Assembly: GCF_013402915.1 (NCBI RefSeq)
Contig: NC_050725.1
Coordinates: 186,001-250,000, forward strand
Direction of reading: 5' to 3'
Source: Zygotorulaspora mrakii
Taxonomy: Eukaryota > Ascomycota > Saccharomycetes > Saccharomycetales > Saccharomycetaceae
Length of the DNA: 64,000 bases
Part shown: positions 29,978 to 40,354 of the stretch, piece by piece
Numbering within the stretch: position 1 is the stretch's first letter
Layout: each line of letters begins with the position of its first letter
Notes under the pieces: model-generated
Databases searched by the model: none
Told to the model about the DNA's origin: nothing
The model's input: the letters and a program-made list of their open reading frames with translations, nothing else
Made by a program: the position numbers and the translations under genes

Positions 29978-32386
29978 TTAAGGTTTGGCATATCCCGCTG
30001 AGTAACTATAATTCACAAATCCAGAATTAGTGTTTGTACTTGCACTAGCTGAACTGCTGACAGATGTGCTACTATTGGCTCTTCTATTATTGGGGCCTCT
30101 GACCCCAAGCGGATTCTTCGAGAAACTTAACCTTATTCCACCTTTATTACTTGCATTAGCCCGTGGTAATTGACTACCGTAAAGCTCGGCCAAAGCCCTA
30201 GTTGCAAAACTAACATCATCAAACTCAACAAAACACATCGGGCCATGGCCATTGCCATTGCTGTTTTTGTTTCTAAATGATAATCTTCTAAAACCTTGCT
30301 GGCCTGAGAATAACTGCCTTAACTCTTGTTCAGTGGTATCTGGAGGTAAATTACCTACGTATAGCGTGTTACAAGGTGGATTCTGGTCTGCTGGATTAGC
30401 CGGTGGTGGAACTCTTGCCAGTAGTGACAAGTCAGCCTGTGAAATTGTACTGGATCCTGTCACATTTGTAGACGATGAAGAGTTTGAAATGCTACTTTTT
30501 TGACCACCATTTGTTGTTTGAGAGCTTCTTACAGTAGATCTTATTTGAGACCCTTTTTGTGGTGTATTTGGTTGAGATGGGGATAACTGTTGATCTTGAG
30601 ATTGTTTATTGTCTTGCGACTGCTGTGGACCTTGACTATTCTGTTTAAAAACTCCAGTGTGTTTCCTAGATACAGAACCACCACCAATGCTGATACTACC
30701 AGTACCGGAAAGATTCAAGTCAGTATGATTACCATTACCACCAACACCACTAGTATTACCTCCACCAATTACACTAGGCAGATTAGGGTGAGCGTTATTG
30801 CCTGGTACCGGACCTAGCATGGAAAAGGGTGAAGATATTGTTGAACCATTAGATGGATTACCAGTAATTGTATGGACTGTAGACGAAACATCGACACTTT
30901 GACCAGTTGAAGGTTGAGTAACAACAGTTGAGTTCCCCCCTTGTGGTAGAAAAAATGATGAGCTTTGCTTTCTGTTTGAGGAACCCCATTCTAATATCGG
31001 GGTTGAAGCTTGCGGGCTGGTTGTAAATCCATTCATACTTGTTGGCATTGCACTTGAGCCCCATATGCTCTCATTTATATCGTCATTTTCCATCAACAAT
31101 AAAGATTTACCGACGTCAGTTGACTGAGAATCTTGATGCGAACGACTGTGAGTGATAGTAGAACCGGCCTGTGACGATGACGTCGGACGTTGTTGATTCT
31201 GATTTTGTTGCGATGTATCATTTGAACTAGAAAATGGATCACTAAAAGAAAACCGCGAACGTGTCTGAACTAAGCCGGGCCTACTGATAGATCCAGAGGT
31301 AGACACTGGAGAAATCTGCTGCGCCGGCTGTGACTGGGATTGCGATTGCGATTGCGATTGCGATTGGAGTTGCGATTGATTTTGAGAGGAAGCCCGTGAT
31401 TCAGTTTGAGATTGAGCAGATTGAGTCTGGGATTGAGACTTGGGTTGAGATTGTGATTGTGATTGTGATTGTGATTGTGATTGTGATTGGGGCTGTGAAG
31501 AACTGGCTTGGCCTTGTAACTGAGGTTGCCCAGGTGATTGAAGAAGTTCATCAGAGTGTGACATTTGCTGATGATGAAGCGAGTTAACTGGAGAAATTGG
31601 TAAACCAGATGAGGATAGTTGATATTGAAGTTTTTGCTTTTGGAATGGAACCTTTTGGTTAGCTAATTCGTCTATTATTTCAACAAAAAAAGGGAATGGA
31701 TAAGTTGGCCCCACAACATCGTTCTTTGATGTTAATATTGATGCATAATGCGTTACCAATGGTAATGAAGAAAATTTTGCAACGATGGATAATTCGTAAT
31801 TACTTTGATTCATTGAGATTGAATCTTTGCGTTCTTTTATTATTTCGATATTTGAAACACCATTAGCCAATGAAAATATGGCGTGTGATTCTCTAATAGT
31901 AATATCAGATGGAACATTCTTTAATTTCAGCAGATAAGAGCTCGGATTCATCGACTGTAAAGTCTGCTGAGATTCCTGAGACGATTGAGATTGTTGCGGT
32001 ATATTTGCATGTACCGCACCACCCATTGACATATTATTCAGCATTGATGCCAAGTGTAGAGGTGAGTTTCTTTCATTTCTGATGCCATTAATATTACTAC
32101 TACTATTACTGTTACTGTTATTGTTGTTATCGCTGCTGTTGTTGTTGCTATTGTTGCTGTGGATGCTATTATTACTACTCGTGCTACTATGAATTTGTGA
32201 AGTATGGGTTTGAGCATGATGAACTGGACCAGGATATGACCTTTGTATATTTGATTCACTATTAGAATGATGATTAAGCGTCAAAACATTTCGATGACTG
32301 GGTGAAATGCTATTTGATGATCCAATGGGTGTACTCTCCGGATTAGAACCAAATGTTCCTTGAACAAAAAAGCCTGAATTGTCCAT
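29978..32386 (-). CDS. WHI3: RNA-binding cell-cycle regulator Whi3/Whi4
   Basis: RRM protein of 802 aa, single counterpart of S. cerevisiae WHI3 (YNL197C, 661 aa) and WHI4 (YDL224C). Whi3 binds CLN3 and other mRNAs, restrains Start and forms assemblies encoding pheromone memory. Conserved landmarks are the [12 protein letters not shown] motif, the block [20 protein letters not shown], and the C-terminal RRM (about 672-760; RNP-2 LYVGNL, RNP-1-like [10 protein letters not shown]) followed by [14 protein letters not shown]. The rest is low complexity, with Ser/Asn runs and a striking Ser-Gln dipeptide tract. Start at 32386 ([12 protein letters not shown]) is preferred; an ATG at 32413 would add nine residues, and the open frame beyond has only TTG. 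Confidence 0.95.
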   Translation of the reverse strand: MDNSGFFVQGTFGSNPESTPIGSSNSISPSHRNVLTLNHHSNSESNIQRSYPGPVHHAQTHTSQIHSSTSSNNSIHSNNSNNNSSDNNNNSNSNSSSNINGIRNERNSPLHLASMLNNMSMGGAVHANIPQQSQSSQESQQTLQSMNPSSYLLKLKNVPSDITIRESHAIFSLANGVSNIEIIKERKDSISMNQSNYELSIVAKFSSLPLVTHYASILTSKNDVVGPTYPFPFFVEIIDELANQKVPFQKQKLQYQLSSSGLPISPVNSLHHQQMSHSDELLQSPGQPQLQGQASSSQPQSQSQSQSQSQSQSQPKSQSQTQSAQSQTESRASSQNQSQLQSQSQSQSQSQSQPAQQISPVSTSGSISRPGLVQTRSRFSFSDPFSSSNDTSQQNQNQQRPTSSSQAGSTITHSRSHQDSQSTDVGKSLLLMENDDINESIWGSSAMPTSMNGFTTSPQASTPILEWGSSNRKQSSSFFLPQGGNSTVVTQPSTGQSVDVSSTVHTITGNPSNGSTISSPFSMLGPVPGNNAHPNLPSVIGGGNTSGVGGNGNHTDLNLSGTGSISIGGGSVSRKHTGVFKQNSQGPQQSQDNKQSQDQQLSPSQPNTPQKGSQIRSTVRSSQTTNGGQKSSISNSSSSTNVTGSSTISQADLSLLARVPPPANPADQNPPCNTLYVGNLPPDTTEQELRQLFSGQQGFRRLSFRNKNSNGNGHGPMCFVEFDDVSFATRALAELYGSQLPRANASNKGGIRLSFSKNPLGVRGPNNRRANSSTSVSSSASASTNTNSGFVNYSYSAGYAKP
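31333..31490 (-). repeat. Hexamer repeats coding Ser-Gln tracts in WHI3
   Basis: Two arrays of a 6-bp unit (GATTGC on the plus strand near 31338-31374, GATTGT near 31446-31489), each unit coding one Gln-Ser pair. Imperfect copies lie between them. Confidence 0.9.
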
Positions 32387-33622
32387 GGGCACGTTATCTT
32401 GTAAAACCAGCATATGAGACCGGTATTTTCTGAGTCTTGTCCCTAGAAAACAATGAAACAGTAATCCCGCTGGTAACAAAAATCGATTTGATGTTACTTT
32501 GATGGATGAATATCAATTGAATAACCTTTCGTTACTTCTACACCTATATCTCCTTCGCAGTTGGCGTGGCAGAAGTTCGCGTGTATCGATTACTGAATAA
32601 GTAGGAAGGGAAGAAAGGCCCAGAAAGATAAAACAAATTTTCCGAAAAAAGCTTTAGAAAGGGAAAAAGATGGCAGTAACTGTTAACTCAATGATGAGAA
32701 TTATACTATTGTCAAATAGTTACTCTATTCAGATGCTTTTGATCGAACCTTTTTTTGTTCAAGGTATCGTTGTTCGCACCAAGAAGTTCAAACTTTTTTG
32801 TTTATTTTGTCTTTTTCTTCTCACCTTGCAGTTCGTTGTTTCGTTCGTGGTGTCCTTTTTACGTCCCTTCAAAATAATGAAACTGGTAAAATACACAACA
32901 GAGAAATAAAGAAAGGAGAGCGGAACAGGACGATACTGAAACTCGAAAAATCCAAATTTTCTGTGTTGGGTCGCCTGTAATTCTTAATACGCTACGTTCT
33001 CTGGAAGGATTCGCAAATTCGGGGCAGTCTTTCTTGTACTCTAGATTTTTTCTTTTCCCTCGCGAAGAAGAAAGCTCGTGTTTTTCTCGTCCAAGAAGAG
33101 TCTTTTGTTCTTGCGCCTGCCCAAATATCAAAAAGGTTGGCGTTTTATTTGAGCTGTCTTCAATATTGATACTTTTTCTTGCTCTATAAGCAGAATGCGA
33201 AAGCTAACTATCAACGAAGTCAGTTGGAAAGTCAATTACCTATGTGAAAAAGTAGGCGAAGTCAATCACAACAGTTAATGCTGCCAGGAAATACTTGACT
33301 GAACAGCACAATACGCTAGCAGTACAGCTCCGTTAAAACAAACTCAGCTACCCTTACTGGAGGCAAAATGCATTTTCAGTAGTGCACATGGCAGTCACAC
33401 CCTATTTATCTTTCGTGTAATACGATCTTTTTGGTCAGATTGCCCCCTTTCGGTTCCTGAGGCAATCTCTTCTCTAAAAAGAGCGAATTGACCAGCAAAG
33501 ACCAGCAGGTAGTATTTGGGTTACCCGATGTCAGCTTGGGACACGGTGGTACTGAAATACTGAAAGGGTGAGGAAAGGGTAAAAAGGGCGCCGTGGAATG
33601 TGAGACACAATTACGTTTCCCT
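32387..33622. other. Long region upstream of WHI3
   Basis: 1.24 kb without a supported gene, between the WHI3 start and the SLZ1 stop, both on the minus strand. It has T-rich and A-rich runs and a Reb1-type TTACCCG (33531-33537). A long promoter or leader for WHI3 is likely. Open frames of 60-90 codons here look random. Confidence 0.55.
33531..33537 (+). promoter_or_regulatory. Reb1-type site between SLZ1 and WHI3
   Basis: TTACCCG, 86 bp past the SLZ1 stop; placed to insulate or terminate transcription between the two genes. Confidence 0.4.
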
Positions 33623-34342
33623 TTATAGCGTGTAAGGCACCTCTTCTTCACGATGATCTACAGTGGTGACACACAAGTTGGAAAGCTGATAAGCCAGTCT
33701 TCTCAGGGAGCTATCATAGGAAGTTTCTAATTCAGCGAGGGTTAGCGATTGCGAGAAAGCGGTTTTTAGGGCTTTATTGCGAGAGGGATGTGGTATCTCA
33801 CCATTGATTGTAGCGGTGTTTGATGACGTGTCTGATGATGTGTCTGTTGATGAGTTTGGCGATTTGGTAGGTGTATCTGCGGCTGAGTCGGATGCTGTCG
33901 GTAATGAGGATTCCATTGTACTGTTCGTTGATAGGAGGGGAATACCAGGAGTCACGGTTCCCTGAATTTCATTCTCTGATTCTCTGGCATTGAACAACGC
34001 GTCCAGTTGTAAGGTGAGGGGGGGCAGGGTCTGGACCGCTTTACTTACCATGATAGGGATACTTGATTCTTTTGGAGGCGCCTTCTGTGTCATACTTTTT
34101 TCTACGATTTCGTCATCGCTAGGGTGAGTATCGCCACAGCATTTGAGTACCTCGCTGCAGTTCGATTTGCTGTTGTGGACCACCTTGGTGCAATTGGCGG
34201 CTCCCTTACCTGTCCTCCTGCTAATTTTATTAGCTTTGCTCTTGTATTCGATCTTTTTGTTGCTGCTGTTTGACTTATCATTACAAAGCTTCTTTTTGGA
34301 GAATTTGGTATTGGCAGAGCCAGTGCCGTACTTGTCAGACAT
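33623..34342 (-). CDS. SLZ1: Probable Slz1, meiotic m6A writer subunit
   Basis: Protein of 239 aa in the position of S. cerevisiae SLZ1 (YNL196C, 300 aa), between the WHI3 and YNL195C orthologs on the same strand. Slz1 is a sporulation-specific partner of Mum2 and Ime4 in the mRNA N6-methyladenosine complex. The N-terminus is Lys/Ser/Asn-rich, the middle Ser/Thr-rich and disordered. The C-terminal 50 residues (LTLAELETSYDSSLRRLAYQLS) can form an amphipathic helix with heptad-spaced Leu, fitting a short coiled coil. A perfect URS1 lies upstream. Start is the ATG at 34342; the seven codons before it begin with TTG. Sequence similarity is weak, so identity rests mostly on synteny and the meiotic site. 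Confidence 0.75.
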   Translation of the reverse strand: MSDKYGTGSANTKFSKKKLCNDKSNSSNKKIEYKSKANKISRRTGKGAANCTKVVHNSKSNCSEVLKCCGDTHPSDDEIVEKSMTQKAPPKESSIPIMVSKAVQTLPPLTLQLDALFNARESENEIQGTVTPGIPLLSTNSTMESSLPTASDSAADTPTKSPNSSTDTSSDTSSNTATINGEIPHPSRNKALKTAFSQSLTLAELETSYDSSLRRLAYQLSNLCVTTVDHREEEVPYTL

Positions 34343-34706
34343 GGTTGTATTATTACGTGTCAATGGAAAGTAGCTTACTCACTTTGTATGAACCAGTAAG
34401 TGTGCTGTTGATATTCTTTCGGAGAATCAAGTGCTGTTTTCTCGCGTCTTCTTATACTTTTTTTGCGTTTTTCTTGACTTCGGCGGCTAAATAATTGTGC
34501 CTTGTCTCAATAGATGATTTGCTGCACTGCGCAAAATAACATTAAAGGTGCATATAAAACTAATTGGAACTATATAAACCTACAGTCGTAAATTTGTAGA
34601 ACCGAAGCTTCAGCATCGACATCAATAAAACAAAACAGAACCATGACAACAACAGTCATCGTTATAAAGAACTCATACTTGAACAACATAAGGGGGGTAA
34701 AAGCCA
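34343..34706. other. SLZ1 promoter region
   Basis: Spacer of 364 bp between SLZ1 and the stop of the HBT1-like gene, holding the URS1 site at 34480-34489. Confidence 0.6.
34480..34489 (-). promoter_or_regulatory. URS1 (Ume6-binding) site upstream of SLZ1
   Basis: TCGGCGGCTA on the plus strand, i.e. TAGCCGCCGA on the SLZ1 coding strand, an exact URS1 match 138 bp before the SLZ1 start. Confidence 0.8.
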
Positions 34707-36089
34707 TTAATGATCACTTTTGTTTGAAAGAGTACGTTTAATACGTTCAAACATGCCAGGTTTATGGCCATGAGGCTCTCCGATCTCTGAGTAATCATTT
34801 TCATGTTCATGCTCCATCTGGCCCGCTCTTGGAATAGTGTCTTTACCATGATAACGATATCCCATATTTGTCTCCTCTGTCACAGGTGCTGAGCTGTGAA
34901 CACCACCCATTTCAACATCTTGATTGTTTGAGCCAACTGATACTTTTCTACCACTTTGCATTCCACCAGTATGCATCATGTAGTTTGCGCGCTCATCCTT
35001 CGTACCTGCATCAGTGCTATGTTGTTTGTGGGCATAAGTTGGCACAGATGGATCAACAAGACTTGGCGAATTTCCAACAGCATTAGCGTAAGCTCCTGCA
35101 GTTCCTTCGTCAATTAACTCACGACCCCTGTGAGGGCCTTGCCCTTCACCGCTTATACCCGTGTCACCCGATAAAGGATCCCTTAAACGCTCATTTTCTG
35201 CAGTTCTCATGGAGGAACTCAATTTGCTTTTGTTCCAATCGGCTGAATGTGAACTACCTGATTTCTTTTGTTTTTCGTGCGCAGACATTTCATTCATTTG
35301 AGCTCTTGCAGACGCGATTGGATCTTGAGTAATATCGGCATCATCGACGGTTGTCTTTGGCGGATTCATAGCATTTCTTTCGCTTGTCACAGGAACCTTA
35401 CCTTCTCCGTATCCCATTGTGTCCCCACCTTTCATCTCCATCGGCATGCCCATGGATGGGTTAGTTGAGGGCGCATTAGTATTGCCATGCATTTGAGCGC
35501 CAGCACCCATTGTCCCATTTTTCAACATATCATCATCTCCCACATTGTTTTTTTCCATGTCACTGCGACCTTTAGCTGATTCGCTCTTTGATTTGTCACT
35601 CTTACTATTACCTTTCATAAGGTGATGCTTGGTCATCAAATCTTTCACTTTGGCGAAACCAGAAGGTTTGCTCGAATCTGACGATTCTTTATGTTCACTT
35701 CCTGTCATTCCGGCACTATCTCTTGTGCCGGATTTTGAGTGAGATAAGTGCTTACCTTCATACCTATCAGCGGTTCTTGTTCCTCCGGTGCCTGGAACGT
35801 TAGTAAAATCATCTTTAGTGAATCCTCTCATTTCATTACTCTCACTTCTCTCTTGGCCTACATTAGCCAATGGGTTCATGTTCGGATTCTCATTCTTTGG
35901 GCCTAAATCGTGTGATACTGGCAAAGGTGCCGCGTAATCATCTTGCCCCATGCCCAATATTTTATTGTAACTTTCAGTACTATGTTCACCGAAGTTTTTG
36001 CCATTATCTGAACCTCCAGTGTGTTCTTGGTACTCTGCAAATGCATCTACTGGATAATCCTCTCTTATTTGTTCGTTACGACCGCTCAT
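34707..36089 (-). CDS. HBT1: Hbt1/YNL195C-family hydrophilic protein
   Basis: Very polar protein of 460 aa at the place of the S. cerevisiae pair HBT1 (YDL223C, 1046 aa) and YNL195C (261 aa). Hbt1 is a shmoo-tip protein that interacts with the ubiquitin-like Hub1 and is needed for polarised mating projections; YNL195C is uncharacterised. The sequence is rich in Gly, Ser, Asn, Asp, Glu and Met, with almost no hydrophobic segments, and resembles hydrophilin-like disordered proteins. The start (MSGRNEQIREDYPVDAFAEY) and a basic C-terminus ending in a Phe-Glu-Arg-Ile-Lys-Arg stretch are distinctive. The call relies on gene order (followed by the FMP45 ortholog) and composition. Confidence 0.75.
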   Translation of the reverse strand: MSGRNEQIREDYPVDAFAEYQEHTGGSDNGKNFGEHSTESYNKILGMGQDDYAAPLPVSHDLGPKNENPNMNPLANVGQERSESNEMRGFTKDDFTNVPGTGGTRTADRYEGKHLSHSKSGTRDSAGMTGSEHKESSDSSKPSGFAKVKDLMTKHHLMKGNSKSDKSKSESAKGRSDMEKNNVGDDDMLKNGTMGAGAQMHGNTNAPSTNPSMGMPMEMKGGDTMGYGEGKVPVTSERNAMNPPKTTVDDADITQDPIASARAQMNEMSAHEKQKKSGSSHSADWNKSKLSSSMRTAENERLRDPLSGDTGISGEGQGPHRGRELIDEGTAGAYANAVGNSPSLVDPSVPTYAHKQHSTDAGTKDERANYMMHTGGMQSGRKVSVGSNNQDVEMGGVHSSAPVTEETNMGYRYHGKDTIPRAGQMEHEHENDYSEIGEPHGHKPGMFERIKRTLSNKSDH

Positions 36090-36392
36090 TGTTTGATTTT
36101 TTGATATACTGTGTTTACAAGACGTTAAAGAACATTAGCAACGTTTCATTATTAGTTAGTAAATGGTTGATTACATAAAAAATACTTCTTTAATTTCTTT
36201 TCTTTCTTTTGAGCTTTTGGCTGAATGGTATTATTGGGACTGAGTTAGAAGTGTGAAAAATAATAATAATAATAATAATAATATTAATAGTTCTCCAATA
36301 TGGCACTACCATCAATAATTATTACATAGGGATCGAGAAAACACAAAATGTCCAGATTATCTCAGCAACAGGAAAAAGATATTATTAATTAA
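36090..36392. other. Promoter of the HBT1-like gene
   Basis: Spacer of 303 bp with a trinucleotide repeat at about 36259-36283. Confidence 0.5.
36259..36283 (+). repeat. (ATA)n microsatellite
   Basis: About eight ATA/AAT units in the spacer between the HBT1-like and FMP45-like genes. Confidence 0.85.
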
Positions 36393-37310
36393 TTAAACTG
36401 CTGAAGGAACCTGTTCTGTTCTGTTCGCCTCTGTGGCGGGTTGGGTTACATAATCAGTGGTTGTATATTCAACCTCATCAGGTTCAGCCGTTGTTGCAGG
36501 GTTTGCTGACTTGTTTTTAGCTCCCAACCTCGTAAAAAATCTTCCGCGATTATGTTGCTGTTCACTATTGTATGTCGATTTGTCCATGTGACCGTCGCTA
36601 GAGCTGGAATTATATGTCGCACCAGTGCCATACACCTCCCCACGTCCGTAGGCGTTGTACCTGTCGCGTTTCGAAAGAACAGCTCCGGCGACCGCCCAGG
36701 CGGCATTCCACATGAGCAGAAATGACGTAGTCCAAATAAACGCAAACATTTTGGCTCCCAATTTGGAGTGTCTTCCCTCGCTATTGAAGCCTGACCGCGC
36801 CTTAACGTAACAGCCCGTGTACAGGCACGCACTGAGCAATACAAATAAGAGAGCCGCCCATATGGCTAAATTATGCCATATGTGCATGGCTACTGAGGAC
36901 TTGAACAAAAGAACAATAGCTGGAATGATCGACAGTACTATATAGAAAAGTCCAATCAACAACATGGCCCAGCCGACCCTCGACAAGTAGTAATAAGCGT
37001 TTCTATTGTCCAAAAACGTAGTCGGCATTTCATTGCTTCTCCCAAAATTGTCCCTTGGCGAAAAAGCCGTGGCGGGAGCTCTGGATGAACAATTTGTCAC
37101 CTGGTTGTCTCGAACCGCACACCAGTCATAGTTATACCATCTGGTTAGTTGTGGGGCATCATTAAATCCGCTAGTATCGGCTTCAAACCAATAGAAGCCA
37201 TCCAGTACCCCGCCAGATTTGCCGCCCGAAAGAATCAAAAAAAAGCCTAGCAGCCCGGCGCCCAAAAGAAAGAGTAAATTCAGTACTTGTACAAACTTTT
37301 CTCCTCTCAT
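36393..37310 (-). CDS. FMP45: SUR7-family eisosome-associated membrane protein
   Basis: Four-pass SUR7/PalI family protein of 305 aa, single counterpart of S. cerevisiae FMP45 (YDL222C) and YNL194C. These are plasma-membrane proteins of the eisosome/MCC patches needed for sphingolipid content and sporulation. The first membrane segment is near residues 10-30. The extracellular loop carries the family signature W-x-W/DWC with paired cysteines (YDWCAVRDNQVTNC). Three more hydrophobic segments follow (about 108-135, 145-170, 185-215), then a cytosolic Ser/Asn/Thr-rich tail. ATG at 37310 (MRGEKFVQVLNLL) is chosen; upstream codons in frame lead to a non-ATG. A TATATAAA lies 65 bp upstream. Confidence 0.93.
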   Translation of the reverse strand: MRGEKFVQVLNLLFLLGAGLLGFFLILSGGKSGGVLDGFYWFEADTSGFNDAPQLTRWYNYDWCAVRDNQVTNCSSRAPATAFSPRDNFGRSNEMPTTFLDNRNAYYYLSRVGWAMLLIGLFYIVLSIIPAIVLLFKSSVAMHIWHNLAIWAALLFVLLSACLYTGCYVKARSGFNSEGRHSKLGAKMFAFIWTTSFLLMWNAAWAVAGAVLSKRDRYNAYGRGEVYGTGATYNSSSSDGHMDKSTYNSEQQHNRGRFFTRLGAKNKSANPATTAEPDEVEYTTTDYVTQPATEANRTEQVPSAV

Positions 37311-37886
37311 AATATTCGTCTGATGTTCTGAAAGTAACACTCAGACATTTCCCCCAGTTTAAAATGCCATCTCCTTTATATATTTTTTTTCCTTCTTTGT
37401 TGTCCCTTAAGTCAATTTCCCTATTTGAAAAAGCAAAGGGAAAGAAGGTGAGAAGCCGCGCGCTCCGCTAAGTCCTTGCGGTGAACATGACAGTTCGCAA
37501 GAACTGCATTGGAAAACAAACCCATCAACATCCCTTTGCCTCGATACTTTACGTATTGGTGCGCAAAACTGTAAGGATGGTATGAGAAACATGCATCTGA
37601 CCTTGTATGTAGTCATCTATTGCGGTGAAGACTTTCCTTGCATTCTGCAACCGTTTGCATTCTGCGTGTCACCAAACAGCTCCTTGTCATGCATGAATGT
37701 GCATAGATATGTAAGTGCGCCGAAGCAAACAGAAATGGAAATGGAATGGTAATGAAAAGCAGAATGGTCTTGCGAGCGTTTGTATCATGGCAGTTAACTC
37801 GAGGGAGTGTGATGCAGCTCTCCAGCCTATTGGGATTGAATGTTTTTCTAGAAGCTCGCGAGAGCGGTCCGGGGCTAGGCTCGCGA
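37311..37886. other. FMP45 promoter / CDC13 3' region
   Basis: Spacer of 576 bp between two minus-strand genes. A consensus TATA box is at 37375-37382. Open frames here have no family resemblance. Confidence 0.55.
37375..37382 (-). promoter_or_regulatory. TATA box of the FMP45-like gene
   Basis: TATATAAA on the minus strand, 65 bp before the start codon; fits a stress- or diauxic-induced gene. Confidence 0.5.
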
Positions 37887-40265
37887 CTAATGAGGAGTTG
37901 GGTTGCCAAATTTTGCCTTTGACGAGAAAGTCATCAAAGATTGCAACAAGCCGTCATGTTCTTCCTCCTTCAACGATGCACCGCCGCATGAGTCTAGTTG
38001 CGACTTGATCTCCAGCATGGTAAGCTCTATCGGGGACCAAAACATCAGACCAGATTGCTGGCCTCTCTTGGTATAAAGAGGGATTATCCCGCGCACTATC
38101 TTGAATTTCAACTCTTCGCCCACGGCAATCTCCTTCAGAGCATCGATACTCTGTTGGTCGACCTCAGTTCTGCCATTGTTGAAAAAATAATTCAGGTTTT
38201 GAGCACCGAAAATTTCAATTCGAGCTACTCGTTCGGGATCGATGAAGTCTTTTTGGAAAATAGAGTTTGTAATAAGTATTTCTAGTCTAGTTTGGTCATA
38301 ATTGATGGAGATGACCTGGCCTTCCACCTCGTGGAGGATGTTTAAATCAGTGCTTTGATTTAAGAGAGTTATATCGGCCTCCTGTTCCAACTTGTACTCT
38401 TTCAAGTCGTCTAGATGGATAGAGGGTAACAAACGGATTGCCGCCTCATTACTAGAGTGGAATTTAGAATTTTTTATTATTAGTCCATTGGGATCTTCTT
38501 CGGCCTCGTCATACGGGAAGCACGTTGAATAGAACTGCAAAAACTTTCGTATGGAGGGTAGGGGAATACTATTGAAAGCGCGAGCATATAACTGATTTAG
38601 AAGATTTTTTTCTTCGCTGTTGTTATTGTCTACGTGTTTCTTCATCCTGCATGTTATTGGTTCGCATTCTCTTACTATGGCATTTAACTTGCCACCATAG
38701 ATATTCACCCTAAGCAAAAATTTGCAAGCGATTCCTCTGTGTGAAATGTTGCAGCCTGCACCTGGTAAAAACATGTCCTTGATCGATTTGCCTCTGAATT
38801 CCCTTTTGATCAAGTTGTCAAAATCTTCAAATTTATCCGGATACATTATTGCCCTTACACCCATATTTGAGTGTAACTTATTGTCGAAATCGATTAAAAA
38901 TGGGTCAAGCAAATACTTTTGTGGAATTTTAGTCTCTGTAAAGTCTGTAAGGACCATTTTAACAAAAGAGGGACTTTCAAAGCTGCAGGACACCAGCAAG
39001 CCAATTATATTCACGAATTTAACATCATGCGTGGTCAAGCTTAGTTCAGACAATGAGATAAATGGATCTTTCTTTGAAAGTTGAACACTTTTAGGAATTT
39101 TCAAATCTTTTATCAAATCTTCGTCTCCAATTTCAACTAATGACCATGCGGCCGTAAGTAGGTCATCTTTCAGCTCTTTTTCGACCCTTTCAATAGTGAT
39201 TGAAAAATCGTTTAGCATCAGCTTTTCGTCAAAGCCATAGCTGTTCTGTAAAAGCGCTGTGAATATTTCGAAGAGCCCACTATTTTCAAGGACTGCTATT
39301 TCAATACAATTGACATTAGGTATCAGCAATTGTGTACTGTCGTAGGGCCACCCTTTTGGTATAAAATACAGATGGATAGTACTCAATTTTTGCCCTACTT
39401 TGACCTTTGGTGGGTATATACCAAATATTTTTCCAAATAAAGTTTTTTCAGTTCCTAATAGGCAGTTTTGAATTGATTCAACATCAATGAGATTTTTGCT
39501 TTGAACGAGTTTCATTCTTTTATGCGGAGTCTCTTGCGAAATTTCAGCATAGCTTGATAAATCGGTTTCCTCACCGTGGTCGAGATTATTTGATGAGTCA
39601 AGTGTTTCATTCGAAGCTAGTTGAGAATTAAAGTCGTTCAAAGACTCCTCACAAGTGGTTGTAGAACGCATTACGTCAAAAATTGGATTCCTCATCAAAC
39701 TGATCTCCTCTTGCTTCACTTTACTTCTGCGCAAACTTCTTATAAAGTCGGAAATAGTGCAATCGTAATTTCGTAGTTTATCAAATTGAAAAGTATTACG
39801 CACGTCATCATTCATTTCAATTAGATTTCCCAATATATCGTGAATTAACATACCATATGTGGTGTCTTGTCTATTCTGTGCATACTCGACTGCTCTGTCC
39901 ATGTCTATTGGTGTGATCTCCTCTGGTTCTATATGATAGTACTTGTCTATCCTCCCGGGAAGTCCTGCTATTTTCACGAGACATAGCTTCGTGTGGTGTA
40001 TATCGTCCAGGTCAAATGCATAGTCCGAATCGAGTCCATCTATTCGGAGCTCGAATAGCTGACACATTAGCAACAAAACCAACCTAGCTAAACGTCTTGA
40101 ATTCTTATCATTGTAAGAAAGCTCGGCTAAGTAAGGTATGGTGTCGCGTTTTCCATCAGCAAACTTCTCTAATTTCAAGGCAAAAGACTTCTCATCATGC
40201 TTTAAACCTGTAAGGACTAGAACCTGATCAATCCTTGATGACAGATTTCCCCTGGCATCGTGCAT
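37887..40265 (-). CDS. CDC13: Telomere single-strand binding protein Cdc13
   Basis: Ortholog of S. cerevisiae CDC13 (YDL220C, 924 aa), 792 aa here. Cdc13 binds the telomeric G-rich overhang, caps chromosome ends with Stn1 and Ten1, and recruits telomerase through Est1. Shared landmarks are NSRRLARLVLLLMCQLFEL (first OB fold), NCIEIAVLENSGLFEIF (second OB fold), and the DNA-binding OB fold at about 425-610 (GLLVSCSFESPSF; GGKLNAIVRECEP). The C-terminal OB fold ends near EIKSQLDS. The linker between the first folds, where S. cerevisiae has its recruitment domain, is shorter, which explains most of the length difference. It diverges from the YNL193W ortholog over 184 bp with an ACGCGT box. Confidence 0.95.
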   Translation of the reverse strand: MHDARGNLSSRIDQVLVLTGLKHDEKSFALKLEKFADGKRDTIPYLAELSYNDKNSRRLARLVLLLMCQLFELRIDGLDSDYAFDLDDIHHTKLCLVKIAGLPGRIDKYYHIEPEEITPIDMDRAVEYAQNRQDTTYGMLIHDILGNLIEMNDDVRNTFQFDKLRNYDCTISDFIRSLRRSKVKQEEISLMRNPIFDVMRSTTTCEESLNDFNSQLASNETLDSSNNLDHGEETDLSSYAEISQETPHKRMKLVQSKNLIDVESIQNCLLGTEKTLFGKIFGIYPPKVKVGQKLSTIHLYFIPKGWPYDSTQLLIPNVNCIEIAVLENSGLFEIFTALLQNSYGFDEKLMLNDFSITIERVEKELKDDLLTAAWSLVEIGDEDLIKDLKIPKSVQLSKKDPFISLSELSLTTHDVKFVNIIGLLVSCSFESPSFVKMVLTDFTETKIPQKYLLDPFLIDFDNKLHSNMGVRAIMYPDKFEDFDNLIKREFRGKSIKDMFLPGAGCNISHRGIACKFLLRVNIYGGKLNAIVRECEPITCRMKKHVDNNNSEEKNLLNQLYARAFNSIPLPSIRKFLQFYSTCFPYDEAEEDPNGLIIKNSKFHSSNEAAIRLLPSIHLDDLKEYKLEQEADITLLNQSTDLNILHEVEGQVISINYDQTRLEILITNSIFQKDFIDPERVARIEIFGAQNLNYFFNNGRTEVDQQSIDALKEIAVGEELKFKIVRGIIPLYTKRGQQSGLMFWSPIELTMLEIKSQLDSCGGASLKEEEHDGLLQSLMTFSSKAKFGNPTPH

Positions 40266-40348
40266 TGGAGTGCTGTCTTGTCCTATTCTGTGATAAATTC
40301 TTCTTTTGATCTTATCTCTTCACATAGAGCAGGTTTTATTCACTGCAC

Positions 40349-40354
40349 ACGCGT
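40349..40354. promoter_or_regulatory. MCB (Mbp1/Swi6) box near CDC13
   Basis: ACGCGT, 84 bp before CDC13 and 96 bp before the YNL193W ortholog; the MBF box of G1/S replication genes. A single copy only. Confidence 0.45.

Noticed and set aside
32620..32665. TTTTCCGAAAA resembling centromere element CDEIII
   Set aside because: No CDEI and AT-rich CDEII at the required distance, and the synteny is not that of a centromere region.
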